Shown piece after piece: positions 26,701 to 34,163 of a stretch of DNA of 64,000 nucleotides; within the stretch, counting starts at the first letter, position 1; each line of letters opens with the position of its first letter. The stretch is from Rhodanobacter sp. OK091. Its GTDB lineage: Bacteria > Pseudomonadota > Gammaproteobacteria > Xanthomonadales > Rhodanobacteraceae. Position numbers and translations under genes: made by a program. The notes under the pieces were generated by a model that did no database searches, had not been told where the DNA came from, and saw only the letters and a program-made list of their open reading frames with translations. The stretch is taken from NCBI RefSeq assembly GCF_900142825.1, contig NZ_FRCH01000001.1, forward strand, positions 1,860,001-1,924,000, written 5' to 3'.

Positions 26701-27414
26701 ATGACCGCCCACCTCAACGTCACCACGCACAGCTTCACCGATTGCCAGGCACAAGCCGTGGCGCTGGCCGAACGGGTCACCGTGCGCCTGCGCGCCGCAC
26801 TGATCGAACGCGGGCGCGCCGTTCTCGCGGTCTCCGGCGGCAGCACGCCCAAGGAATTTTTCGCCCGCCTCGCACACGCGGAGCTCGACTGGGAGAACGT
26901 GCAGGTCACCCTGGTCGACGAGCGCTGGGTACCGGACAGCGACGAACGCTCCAATGCGCGGCTGGTGAAATCGCTATTACTGCAACACGCCGCCGGCGCC
27001 GCGCAGTTCGTGCCGTTGTACACCGGCGCGCCGACACCGGAAGAAGGGCTTGCCGAGGCCAGTGCGCGCATCGGCGCCTTGCCGCTGCCGTTCGATGCGG
27101 TGATCCTGGGCATGGGCGACGACGGCCATACCGCGTCATTCTTTCCCGGCGGCGATCATCTGGCCGAAGCACTGGATCTGGATGGCCGCGCCCGCGTGCT
27201 GCCGATGCGTGCGCCCGCTGCCGGCGAGCCGCGCATCACGCTCAGCCTGCCCACCGTGCTGGATACCCGCGCGCTGTATCTGCTGGTCTCTGGCGAAAAG
27301 AAACGCGACCTGCTTGCCGATGCACGGCTGGGCCTCGATACCGCGCGGAACTACCCGGTGCGCGCCGTGCTGACCCAGCAGCGCGTGCCGGTGGCGGTGT
27401 ACTGGTGCCCTTGA
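26701..27414 (+). CDS. pgl: 6-phosphogluconolactonase (DevB type)
   Basis: A 237-residue enzyme of the NagB/DevB fold that hydrolyses 6-phosphogluconolactone made by Zwf. Signature segments are AVLAVSGGSTPKEFFARLAH (phosphate loop), VTLVDERWVPDSDERSNARL, and VILGMGDDGHTASFFPGGDH, which has the conserved DGHTASLFP-like motif. It lies between zwf and edd, with 122 bases after zwf and a palindromic repeat before edd. This position agrees with the second step of the Entner-Doudoroff pathway and excludes glucosamine-6-P deaminase, which shares the fold. Confidence 0.94.
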   Translation: MTAHLNVTTHSFTDCQAQAVALAERVTVRLRAALIERGRAVLAVSGGSTPKEFFARLAHAELDWENVQVTLVDERWVPDSDERSNARLVKSLLLQHAAGAAQFVPLYTGAPTPEEGLAEASARIGALPLPFDAVILGMGDDGHTASFFPGGDHLAEALDLDGRARVLPMRAPAAGEPRITLSLPTVLDTRALYLLVSGEKKRDLLADARLGLDTARNYPVRAVLTQQRVPVAVYWCP

Positions 27415-27420
27415 GAGCGA

Positions 27421-27508
27421 GAAACGAGTGGAGAGGAGTGAGAAACGAGTGAACTGCACCCGCCTCGCCTGCTTCTCACTCGTTTCTCACTCCTCTTCAC
27501 TCACTTCT
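27421..27508. repeat. Palindromic intergenic repeat, GAGTGAGAAACGAG family, copy 2
   Basis: The left arm has AGGAGTGAGAAACGAGTGAA (27434-27453) and the right arm has TCACTCGTTTCTCACTCCTC (27476-27495), its close reverse complement. It is related to the copy at 22969-23089. It fills the pgl-edd gap. Confidence 0.85.
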
Positions 27509-27519
27509 GGACCTGAGTC

Positions 27520-29337
27520 ATGAACACGCTGCATCCCGTTGTCGCCGAAGTCACCGAACGCCTGCGCGAGCGCAGCCGCGAGACGCGGGCGGCCTATCTC
27601 GCGCGGATCGATGCGATCGATCGTAGCGGCCCGCAGCGCGAACACCTGTCCTGCGGCAACCTCGCGCACGGCTTCGCCGCCTGCGGCAGCGAGGACAAGG
27701 CCGCCCTGCGCAGCGGCCGGCGCGTCAACCTCGCCATCGTTACCGCCTACAACGACATGTTGTCGGCGCATCAGCCATACGAGCGCTATCCCGCGCTGAT
27801 CCGCCAGATCGCCCGCGATGCCGGCTTCACTGCCCAGGTCGCCGGCGGCGTACCGGCGATGTGCGACGGCGTCACCCAGGGCCGCGCCGGCATGCAGCTG
27901 TCGCTGTTCTCGCGCGACCTGGTGGCGATGGCCACCGCGGTGGCGTTGTCGCACGACATGTTCGACGGCGCGCTGTACCTGGGCATCTGCGACAAGATCG
28001 TGCCGGGCTTGCTGATCGGCGCACTGAGTTTCGGCCATCTGCCCGGCGCGTTCGTGCCCAGCGGGCCGATGCCCAGCGGTATCCCGAACGAACAGAAATC
28101 GAAAGTGCGCCAGGCCTGGGCCGACGGCAAGGCCAGCAAGGCCGAGCTGCTCGAAGCCGAAGCCGCGTCGTACCACACCGCCGGCACCTGCACCTTCTAC
28201 GGCACCGCGAACTCCAACCAGATGCTGATGGAGATCATGGGCCTGCACCTGCCCGGCGCCAGTTTCGAGGCACCGGATACGCCGCTGCGCGACGCGCTCA
28301 CCGCCGAGGTGGTTCGACGGGTCGCATCGCTCAGCGCGCTAGGCGAGCACTACCTGCCGATCGGCCACATCGTCGACGAGCGCGCGATCATCAACGGCGT
28401 GATCGGCTTGCACGCCACCGGCGGCTCCACCAATCACCTGCTGCATCTGGTAGCGATCGCCCATGCCGCCGGCATCCAATTGCGCTGGGACGATTTCGAC
28501 GCGCTGTCCGGCGTGATCCCCCTGCTGGCCCGCGTGTACCCGAACGGCTACGCCGACGTGAACCAGTTCCACCAGGCCGGCGGCATGGCGTTCCTGATCG
28601 ACCAGCTGTTAGGCGCCGGCCTGTTGCATGGCGACGTCAACACCCTCTTCGGCGGCGGCATGGAAGGCTATGCACAAGTGCCCTATCTCAACGACGACGG
28701 CGCACTGCACTGGAAACCCGTCGACAAGCAGAGCGGCAACCGCGGCGTCTTGCGCGGCACCGACGAACCCTTCCGCGCCGACGGTGGCCTGCGCATGCTG
28801 CAGGGCAATCTCGGCCGCGCGGTGATCAAGGTGTCGTCGGTACCGGACGATAGGCAGGTGATCGAGGCTCCCGCCATCGTGTTCAGCGACCAGGACGAGG
28901 TGGCCACGGCGTTCAAGCGCGGCGAACTCAATCGCGATTTCGTGGCGGTGGTGCGCTTCCAGGGCCCGCAGGCGAACGGCATGCCCGAACTGCACAAACT
29001 CACCCCCACGCTGGCGCTGCTGCAGGATCGCGGCCACCGCATCGCGCTGCTCACCGACGGACGCATGTCCGGCGCCTCCGGTCGCGTACCGGCGGCAATC
29101 CACGTCACGCCCGAGGCGGTCGCCGGCGGCAATATCGCGAAGATACGCAACGGCGACATGATCCGTCTCGATGCGGCGAATGGACGTCTGGACGTCCTGA
29201 TGGAACAGCACGAACTGGATGCGCGCCTGCCACACACCGCCGACCTGTCCACCCAGCACAGCGGCATGGGCCGCGAACTGTTCAGCTTGTTCCGGCAGGC
29301 GGCAGCTACCGCCGACCTCGGCGCGGGCGTGCTGTGA
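27520..29337 (+). CDS. edd: Phosphogluconate dehydratase
   Basis: A 605-residue IlvD/Edd-family enzyme that dehydrates 6-phosphogluconate to 2-keto-3-deoxy-6-phosphogluconate (KDPG). It has the iron-sulfur ligand region [20 protein letters not shown], the second cysteine motif [17 protein letters not shown], and [20 protein letters not shown]. The C-terminal [20 protein letters not shown] barrel segment is also present. The length is that of Edd, not the slightly shorter IlvD, and the flanking pgl and eda genes settle the choice. The [4Fe-4S] cluster makes the family oxygen-sensitive. Confidence 0.96.
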   Translation: MNTLHPVVAEVTERLRERSRETRAAYLARIDAIDRSGPQREHLSCGNLAHGFAACGSEDKAALRSGRRVNLAIVTAYNDMLSAHQPYERYPALIRQIARDAGFTAQVAGGVPAMCDGVTQGRAGMQLSLFSRDLVAMATAVALSHDMFDGALYLGICDKIVPGLLIGALSFGHLPGAFVPSGPMPSGIPNEQKSKVRQAWADGKASKAELLEAEAASYHTAGTCTFYGTANSNQMLMEIMGLHLPGASFEAPDTPLRDALTAEVVRRVASLSALGEHYLPIGHIVDERAIINGVIGLHATGGSTNHLLHLVAIAHAAGIQLRWDDFDALSGVIPLLARVYPNGYADVNQFHQAGGMAFLIDQLLGAGLLHGDVNTLFGGGMEGYAQVPYLNDDGALHWKPVDKQSGNRGVLRGTDEPFRADGGLRMLQGNLGRAVIKVSSVPDDRQVIEAPAIVFSDQDEVATAFKRGELNRDFVAVVRFQGPQANGMPELHKLTPTLALLQDRGHRIALLTDGRMSGASGRVPAAIHVTPEAVAGGNIAKIRNGDMIRLDAANGRLDVLMEQHELDARLPHTADLSTQHSGMGRELFSLFRQAAATADLGAGVL

Positions 29338-29353
29338 ACGATCACGCCTCACC

Positions 29354-29427
29354 TGTGGGAGCGACTTCAGTCGCGATAGCTTTGCCTGTAATGACACCGA
29401 TGCATCGCGACTGAAGTCGCTCCCACA
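29354..29427. repeat. Perfect inverted repeat (GCGACTTCAGTCGC family) between edd and eda
   Basis: Two 24-base arms (29354-29377 and 29404-29427) are exact reverse complements around a 26-base loop. Each arm has the inner palindrome GCGACTTCAGTCGC. A partial arm follows (GCTCCCACAAAA, about 29464-29475), and another single arm occurs at 42224-42251. It is REP-like and may modulate edd/eda mRNA ratios. Confidence 0.9.
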
Positions 29428-29495
29428 AAAGATTTCGCGCACGACCGGAACTTCTTGGCTGCGCTCCCACAAAATCACACTCAGCGAGTGACCTC

Positions 29496-30149
29496 ATGAG
29501 CGGCATCGAACTCAAGCAGCAACAGATCGAAACCACGATGCGGCTGGCGCCGGTGATACCGGTAGTGGTGATCGACGACGTACGCGCCGCGGTGCCGATG
29601 GCCCGTGCACTGGTGGCGGGCGGCACTCCGGCGATCGAAGTCACCTTGCGCACTTCCGCCGCGCTGGAGGCAATCCGTGCGATCGCCGCCGAGGTGGAAG
29701 GCGCGATGATCGGGGTCGGCACCGTGCTCAGCGCACGCGACCTGAAGGCTGCGCAACAAGCCGGCGCGCGCTTCGCGGTATCGCCCGGCGTGTCGCCGCA
29801 CCTGCTCGATGCCGCCGACGACAGCGAACTGCCACTGCTGCCCGGTGCCGCCACCGCCAGCGAAGTGATGGCCATGCTCGAGCGCGGCTATCGCCACCTG
29901 AAATTCTTTCCGGCGGTACCGGCCGGCGGCCACAAGCTGCTCGGCGCATGGGCCAGCCCGTTGCCGCAGGTCCGCTTCTGTCCCACCGGCGGCATCAGCC
30001 TCGCCAGCGCACCGGATTTCCTCGCCCTGCCGAATGTGATCTGCGTGGGCGGCTCATGGCTGACCCCGGCCAACCTGCTCGCCAGCGGCGACTGGCCCGC
30101 GATCGAACTGCTGGCGCGCGAAGCGGCCGGCCTGCGCAAGCCCGGATAA
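29496..30149 (+). CDS. eda: KDPG / KHG aldolase
   Basis: A 217-residue class I aldolase that splits KDPG into pyruvate and glyceraldehyde-3-P, the last step of the Entner-Doudoroff pathway. Recognisable segments are [39 protein letters not shown] (catalytic Glu), and the Schiff-base lysine in [13 protein letters not shown] (about residue 134). The phosphate-binding [10 protein letters not shown] follows. It lies downstream of edd across a REP-like repeat, in the same direction. The ATG at 29496 fits the family length. Confidence 0.95.
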   Translation: MSGIELKQQQIETTMRLAPVIPVVVIDDVRAAVPMARALVAGGTPAIEVTLRTSAALEAIRAIAAEVEGAMIGVGTVLSARDLKAAQQAGARFAVSPGVSPHLLDAADDSELPLLPGAATASEVMAMLERGYRHLKFFPAVPAGGHKLLGAWASPLPQVRFCPTGGISLASAPDFLALPNVICVGGSWLTPANLLASGDWPAIELLAREAAGLRKPG

Positions 30150-30164
30150 CCCTGCCACTGCTGG

Positions 30165-30237
30165 TAGGAGCCCGCATCGCGGGCGATGCTCTTTCTGTAC
30201 AACGTGACGAAGAGCATCGCCCGCGAGCGGGCTCCTA
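30165..30237. repeat. Inverted repeat (TAGGAGCCCRC family), copy 1, overlapping the sigma-factor stop codon
   Basis: The left arm (30165-30193) and right arm (30210-30237) are reverse complements apart from a one-base indel. The core is TAGGAGCCCGC...GCGGGCGATGCTCTT. The last bases, CTA on the plus strand, are the TAG stop of the ECF sigma gene on the minus strand. A diverged copy lies at 50257-50332. Confidence 0.88.
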
Positions 30238-30942
30238 CAGCAGCCGCGACTCCGCCTCCAATCGCGCCATCACCGCCTCGGTGACGCGGGCGCAGCGCTG
30301 GCCCATGAACGGGAACGCCTCGCCCATGGTGGCGGCCAGAGTGCCATGCAACGAAGTGCGCAACAGGCGGCGCGCGCGATGCAGGCGGGTCTTCACCGTC
30401 TCCGGCTTGATCGCAAGCAAGGTGGCGGTTTCCTCGACCGTGCATTCCTCGATCTCGCGCATCACGTAGACGGTGCGGAATGCCTCCGGCAATTCGTCGA
30501 TGGCGTGTTCGAGCAGATGGCGAATCTGGGCGCGGGCAGCGGACACGGCTGGATCCTCATTGCCGAATTTCGAGGGAAACTGGATGACGTGATGCGTATC
30601 GTCCGGTGCCGCATCGATCTGCTCCAGCCCCACCATGGTATGGCGCTTGCGCAGCCGCCCGCGTGCTTCGTTCAGCACGATGCTGGTCAGCCAGGTCAGC
30701 AGGGTCGAATCGCCGCGGAACGTGTCCAGCTTGTCGTAGGCACGCATGTACGATTCCTGCAGCACATCTTCCGCTTCCGCATCCTCGCCGACCACGCTGC
30801 GTGCGATACGGAACAGCCGCTGATTGCAGCGCTGCATGATGTGCCGGAACGCTTCGCGCTGGCCACCGCGGACCAGCGCCACCAGAGCGTTGTCGTCCAG
30901 CGCGGCGTAATCGACGGGTACCAGTCGGACGGGCGATGTCAT
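30235..30942 (-). CDS. ECF-family RNA polymerase sigma factor
   Basis: A 235-residue sigma-70 family protein. Region 2 spans about residues 27-95 (AFRHIMQRCNQRLFRIARSV; AEDVLQESYMRAYDKLDTFR; TWLTSIVLNEARGRLRKR). Region 4 spans about 135-190 (AIDELPEAFRTVYVMREIEE; TVEETATLLAIKPETVKTRL; HRARRLLRTSL). A 40-residue tail with FPFMGQRCARVTEAVMARL follows, as in some ECF groups. AGGAGAG (30953-30947) precedes the ATG. No anti-sigma gene is beside it. A GGAACC-N16-CATCCGAT element sits just upstream and recurs before folE and before the DUF4142 operon, which suggests autoregulation. The stop codon lies inside a repeat. Confidence 0.93.
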   Translation of the reverse strand: MTSPVRLVPVDYAALDDNALVALVRGGQREAFRHIMQRCNQRLFRIARSVVGEDAEAEDVLQESYMRAYDKLDTFRGDSTLLTWLTSIVLNEARGRLRKRHTMVGLEQIDAAPDDTHHVIQFPSKFGNEDPAVSAARAQIRHLLEHAIDELPEAFRTVYVMREIEECTVEETATLLAIKPETVKTRLHRARRLLRTSLHGTLAATMGEAFPFMGQRCARVTEAVMARLEAESRLL

Positions 30943-30963
30943 GGTTCTCTCCTTTTACACCTG

Positions 30964-30993
30964 ATCGGATGCAGCGGCATCGCCTGAGGTTCC
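30964..30993 (-). promoter_or_regulatory. Putative ECF promoter of the sigma gene
   Basis: On the minus strand GGAACC (30993-30988), a 16-base spacer, then CATCCGAT (30971-30964). Transcription would begin near 30957, leaving a leader of about 15 bases that contains the AGGAGAG ribosome site. GGAACC is a typical ECF -35. Confidence 0.6.
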
Positions 30994-30997
30994 CGGC

Positions 30998-31627
30998 TCA
31001 TCCCGCCAACTGCGCCAGGATCTCGCGGCGCTGCGGCTCCTGCGCGAACTGCCCCAGCAGGCGCCGGGTCAGCATCGACACCCCGTGCAAGCGCACCCCA
31101 CGCGACGACAGGCATTCGTGGCTGGCCTGCACGATCACCGCCACGCCATGAGGCTGCAGCACGTGCGCCAGCGTGTCGGCGATCTCGGCGGTCAGCCGCT
31201 CCTGAATCTGCAGGCGCCGGCCGCAGGCCTCCACCAGCCGCGCCAGCTTGGAAATGCCGACCACCCGCCGGTTGGGCAGATAGGCGATGTGCACCACCCC
31301 GCGGATCGCCGCCATGTGGTGTTCGCAGGTCGACTGCAGCGGGATATCCCGCAAGACCACCAGATCGTCGTAACCGCCGACTTCCTCGAACGTGCGGCTG
31401 AGCAGGCTGGCCGGATCCTGCCGATAGCCGGAAAACCATTCCTCATAGGCACGTACCACCCGCGCCGGCGTGGCCAGCAAGCCTTCGCGCGACGGCTCGT
31501 CGCCGGCCCAGCGGATCAGTGTGCGCACCGCCGCTTCCGCCTCGGCCCGCGACGGGCGCGCGGCTTCGGGGGCGACGGAAGCTGCCGTGGCAACGGCGGC
31601 GGACATGACCTGGTCGGATTCGAGCAT
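30998..31627 (-). CDS. folE: GTP cyclohydrolase I (FolE type IA)
   Basis: A 209-residue enzyme that converts GTP to 7,8-dihydroneopterin triphosphate, the first step of tetrahydrofolate or pterin synthesis. The Zn-binding cysteine and histidines lie in IPLQSTCEHHMAAIRGVVHI and in the later SHECLSSRGVRLHG. VVGISKLARLVEACGRRLQ and QERLTAEIADTLAHVLQP are family hallmarks. SHECLSSRG replaces the common HxCMxxRG but keeps the cysteine. The frame is open to a GTG at 31654, but the proposed promoter (31657-31686) would place the transcript start inside that, so ATG 31627 (or 31606) is preferred. The sigma gene follows 55 bases downstream. Confidence 0.9.
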   Translation of the reverse strand: MLESDQVMSAAVATAASVAPEAARPSRAEAEAAVRTLIRWAGDEPSREGLLATPARVVRAYEEWFSGYRQDPASLLSRTFEEVGGYDDLVVLRDIPLQSTCEHHMAAIRGVVHIAYLPNRRVVGISKLARLVEACGRRLQIQERLTAEIADTLAHVLQPHGVAVIVQASHECLSSRGVRLHGVSMLTRRLLGQFAQEPQRREILAQLAG

Positions 31628-31656
31628 GGCTGCGGGTTCGCTAGTGAGCGACACCG

Positions 31657-31686
31657 ATCCGATGCAGCGGCCAGCGGCGAGGTTCC
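31657..31686 (-). promoter_or_regulatory. Putative ECF promoter of folE
   Basis: On the minus strand GGAACC (31686-31681), a 16-base spacer, then CATCGGAT (31664-31657). It is closely similar to the element before the sigma gene, including GCTGCAT at the end of the spacer. The predicted start is near 31650. Confidence 0.55.
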
Positions 31687-31707
31687 CGGCGGCGGCTCAC
31701 AGAAGCC

Positions 31708-31736
31708 GGAACCTGCCCGCCGCTACCGCATCCCAT
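31708..31736 (+). promoter_or_regulatory. Putative ECF promoter of the DUF4142-cupredoxin operon
   Basis: On the plus strand GGAACC (31708-31713), a 15-base spacer, then CATCCCAT (31729-31736). It is diverged from the two minus-strand elements in its spacer but keeps both blocks. It lies about 80 bases before the ATG. Confidence 0.5.
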
Positions 31737-31814
31737 GGACGCAGGCGAGGGCACCGGCCGGTTCGACCGCGACCCTCGCCGCATCCGTTCGTCCACTTCA
31801 AGGAGACAACACTC

Positions 31815-32357
31815 ATGAACAAGCCACTGCTCGCTCTCGCCCTCGCTTTCGGCATCGCTTCCGTTGCCAGCGTGCAGGCCCAGACCCCGGCAGCCAGCCC
31901 CGCCCCGGCCATCAACGACGCGCAGATCGCCCACATCGCCTATACCGCCGGCGAGATCGACATCACCGCCGCCAAGCAGGCGCTGGAGAAATCCAGCAAC
32001 AAAGACGTGCGCGCGTTCGCCGAGGAGATGGCGCGCGATCATGCCGCGGTCAACGTGCAGGCACTGGCGCTGGTGAAAAAGCTGGGCGTGACGCCACAGG
32101 ACAATCCGACCAGTCAGTCGCTGTCGAAGCATGCCGCCGCCGAAATCAAGAAGCTGGCCGCACTCAAGGGGAACGCGTTCGACAAGGCCTACGTCGACAA
32201 CGAGGTGGCGTATCACCAGGCCGTCAATGGCGCGCTGAGCGATACGTTGATCCCGTCGGCGCAGAACGCGGAACTGAAGTCGCTGCTGGAGACCGGCCTC
32301 AAGCTGTTCCAGTCGCACCAGATGCATGCAGAGCATCTCGCGCAGAACCTGAAGTAA
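31815..32357 (+). CDS. Secreted DUF4142 protein (ferritin-like helical bundle)
   Basis: A 180-residue protein. The signal peptide MNKPLLALALAFGIASVASVQA is followed by an Ala/Pro linker and a four-helix DUF4142 domain (about 35-175). Typical segments are INDAQIAHIAYTAGEIDITA, DVRAFAEEMARDHAAVNVQA and LFQSHQMHAEHLAQNL. DUF4142 proteins are periplasmic, predicted ferritin-like, with unproven functions in envelope stress or solvent tolerance. AAGGAGA lies nine bases before the ATG. It is ten bases from the cupredoxin gene, so the two form an operon, and an ECF-like promoter lies upstream, next to the ECF sigma gene. Confidence 0.87.
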   Translation: MNKPLLALALAFGIASVASVQAQTPAASPAPAINDAQIAHIAYTAGEIDITAAKQALEKSSNKDVRAFAEEMARDHAAVNVQALALVKKLGVTPQDNPTSQSLSKHAAAEIKKLAALKGNAFDKAYVDNEVAYHQAVNGALSDTLIPSAQNAELKSLLETGLKLFQSHQMHAEHLAQNLK

Positions 32358-32367
32358 GGAGCACCCG

Positions 32368-32718
32368 ATGCTCCGCACGATGATTCTTCTCGCTGGCTTA
32401 CTGGCGTTGACCGGTGGTATCGCGCCGGCCAGCGCCGCCAGCACGGCGAAGCAGCCTGCGGCGGCGCAGGCCCATCGCGTGCACAGGATCGTGATCGACA
32501 AGATGCAGTACGGCCCCATGCCGACCGACGTACGCGCCGGCGACATCATCGAATGGACCAATAAAGACATCCTCGAACACAGCGCCACCGCACGCGACGG
32601 CCACTTCGACGTCGACCTGAAACCGGGTGCCAGCGGGCGTGTCACCGCCACCACCGGCATGCTCGCGTTCTTCTGCAAATTCCACCCCACCATGACCGCC
32701 ACGCTGGTGGTCAAGTAA
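32368..32718 (+). CDS. Periplasmic cupredoxin (plastocyanin/amicyanin-like)
   Basis: A 116-residue protein with a signal peptide (cleavage near ASA-AST, residue 26) and one blue-copper domain. Type-1 copper ligands are visible in order: His in DILEHSATARDG, Cys in LAFFCKFHP, His two residues after the Lys (CKFH), and Met in HPTMTATLVV. KMQYGPMPTDVRAGDIIEW is the typical first sheet. The family carries electrons or binds copper in the periplasm. It is the second gene of an operon with a DUF4142 protein (AAGGAG, six-base spacing), probably under the nearby ECF sigma factor. Confidence 0.9.
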   Translation: MLRTMILLAGLLALTGGIAPASAASTAKQPAAAQAHRVHRIVIDKMQYGPMPTDVRAGDIIEWTNKDILEHSATARDGHFDVDLKPGASGRVTATTGMLAFFCKFHPTMTATLVVK

Positions 32719-32831
32719 ACCGGCGAGGACTCCAAAGCCCGCTTCGGGGGTTGCGGCGTCGCGTATTTGCACGCGACGCCGCAACGCCGACCCATTTGGT
32801 CTATCCAATCTGACGTCCGGCTGTGGCTCGA

Positions 32832-33095
32832 TCAATTCCCGACGACAGCATCCTTAACCGGCTTCACATAGGTGTTGAACAACTCAACAATCCGCTGGTA
32901 TTCGTCGTGCCACGAATCCGCATGCATGAAGCCATGCCGCTCCACCGGATACAGCGACATCCAGAAGTTCTGCTTGTGCAGTTCGATGAGGCGCTGGTAC
33001 AGGCGGATCGAGTCACTGGCCATCACGTTGTCGTCGACCACGCCGTGCTCGATCAGCAGCGGATCCTGCAGTTGATCGGCGTACTCGATGGGCAT
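32832..33095 (-). pseudogene. Remnant of an S9-family (DPP-IV-like) peptidase C terminus
   Basis: About 87 residues match the end of an S9 alpha/beta-hydrolase peptidase. IEYADQLQDPLLIEHGVVDD contains the catalytic Asp region and SLYPVERHGFMHADSWHDEY the catalytic His region, ending in a normal C terminus. The nucleophile-serine part and the whole propeller are absent, because the sequence stops matching at about 33095, where the leader of the TonB-C-like gene begins. The upstream residues (MREWASCRRHQ) look like read-through of unrelated DNA. It is therefore a truncated gene, not a small protein, though expression of the fragment cannot be excluded. Confidence 0.75.
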
Positions 33096-33159
33096 CTGGT
33101 GCCTGCGGCATGATGCCCATTCGCGCATACTACGGCGACATCACAGGGGATGATCAACA

Positions 33160-33984
33160 ATGAAAAGCATGCGCTGGTTGCTCGTGTTGTTGCTGGCCTG
33201 GACGTTGCCGGCGTGGGCTGACAACACGCGTCAACAGACTTTTGTGGTTGGCGCGGATGTAAATGCGCAGGGTGAAGTGACGCAGACGCAAGTCGATGCC
33301 GGCGTCGCCAAACCGATTGCTGCCGTACTTGATCTTGCACTCAAACACTGGCGTTTCGTACCGGCGCAGCGGGACGGAAAGCCGTTGCCCGTGCACACCT
33401 TCATCGAGGTGAAGTTCGAAGCAATAGCCGATGCTTCCGGCAAATACGTGCTGACCATCAAATACGTCAGTCAGGGGCCGAAGTGGGACAAGAAATTCAT
33501 CCCACGTTACCCTCCTGACGCAATACGTGAGCGCGCGGAAGGCAATGTCGCGATCATCGGTGAACTGCAGACTGATGGAAAACTGACCATCACCGATTCG
33601 CAAACGTCTGTTGGAGGGCGCGCAGGCAGGCTTCTTGTCCAAGCCGCCAAGGACAGCCTATTGCAGGATTCCTATATCCCCGAGCAGATGGATGGCATGC
33701 CGGTGCCTGCACGACTGCGCGTTATTATAAATTTCAATCTGAATCGAGTAGCCGCTTCTTTCCCCGAAAGAAGCGGAAGGAGAGTTGCTTCCAAAGGCTT
33801 TTGCGGCGCCGCCAAGCAAGGTTCCAGCGAGAGAGACCTATTCAAAGAAATGAGTGAAACGGATCGGAATTTCATGGAAAAAACGGGCTTCGATGTGGGT
33901 GCAGAGGCGGACCGAAGCTGGCACTCCGGAATTTCAAGTGTGCTGCAGCCGCGCATGGTCAATCCCGTAAGGATGCAACTTTGA
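33160..33984 (+). CDS. Secreted protein with two TonB-C-like domains, paralog 1
   Basis: A 274-residue exported protein with signal peptide MKSMRWLLVLLLAWTLPAWA. Two segments resemble the TonB C-terminal fold. The first is AAVLDLALKHWRFVPAQRDG then PLPVHTFIEVKF (about 50-90). The second is PRYPPDAIRERAEGNVAIIG ... DGMPVPARLRVIINFNL (about 110-195). There is no membrane anchor or Pro-rich spacer, so it cannot act as a normal TonB. The C-terminal third (RSWHSGISSVLQPRMVNPV) is shared with paralog 2. AGGGGA lies nine bases before the ATG. Two paralogs follow at 36430 and 37405. Function is unknown. Confidence 0.75.
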   Translation: MKSMRWLLVLLLAWTLPAWADNTRQQTFVVGADVNAQGEVTQTQVDAGVAKPIAAVLDLALKHWRFVPAQRDGKPLPVHTFIEVKFEAIADASGKYVLTIKYVSQGPKWDKKFIPRYPPDAIRERAEGNVAIIGELQTDGKLTITDSQTSVGGRAGRLLVQAAKDSLLQDSYIPEQMDGMPVPARLRVIINFNLNRVAASFPERSGRRVASKGFCGAAKQGSSERDLFKEMSETDRNFMEKTGFDVGAEADRSWHSGISSVLQPRMVNPVRMQL

Positions 33985-34163
33985 TCGCTCGGAAAAGGCC
34001 GAGTGAACCAGCCACCGTCATCAGCTCGCATTGAACCGTGCCACGCCGTGCCGACGTAATTCGGTCAGCCGCACCAATGTTTGGTAGCGGGGAGGGTGCC
34101 GCCGCTGCACTCGCTGCGCCGGCGCGCTACCCTGCGGAACCCGACCCATTGCGGAGTTGCCCC

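Noticed and set aside
31470..31814. An N-terminal extension of the DUF4142 protein
   Set aside because: The frame is open for 115 more codons, but it overlaps folE and its promoter, and the signal peptide begins at 31815 behind a good ribosome site.
34038..34163. A 42-residue N-terminal extension of the prolyl oligopeptidase
   Set aside because: The signal peptide starts at 34164 and the extension is Ala/Arg-rich with no homology pattern.
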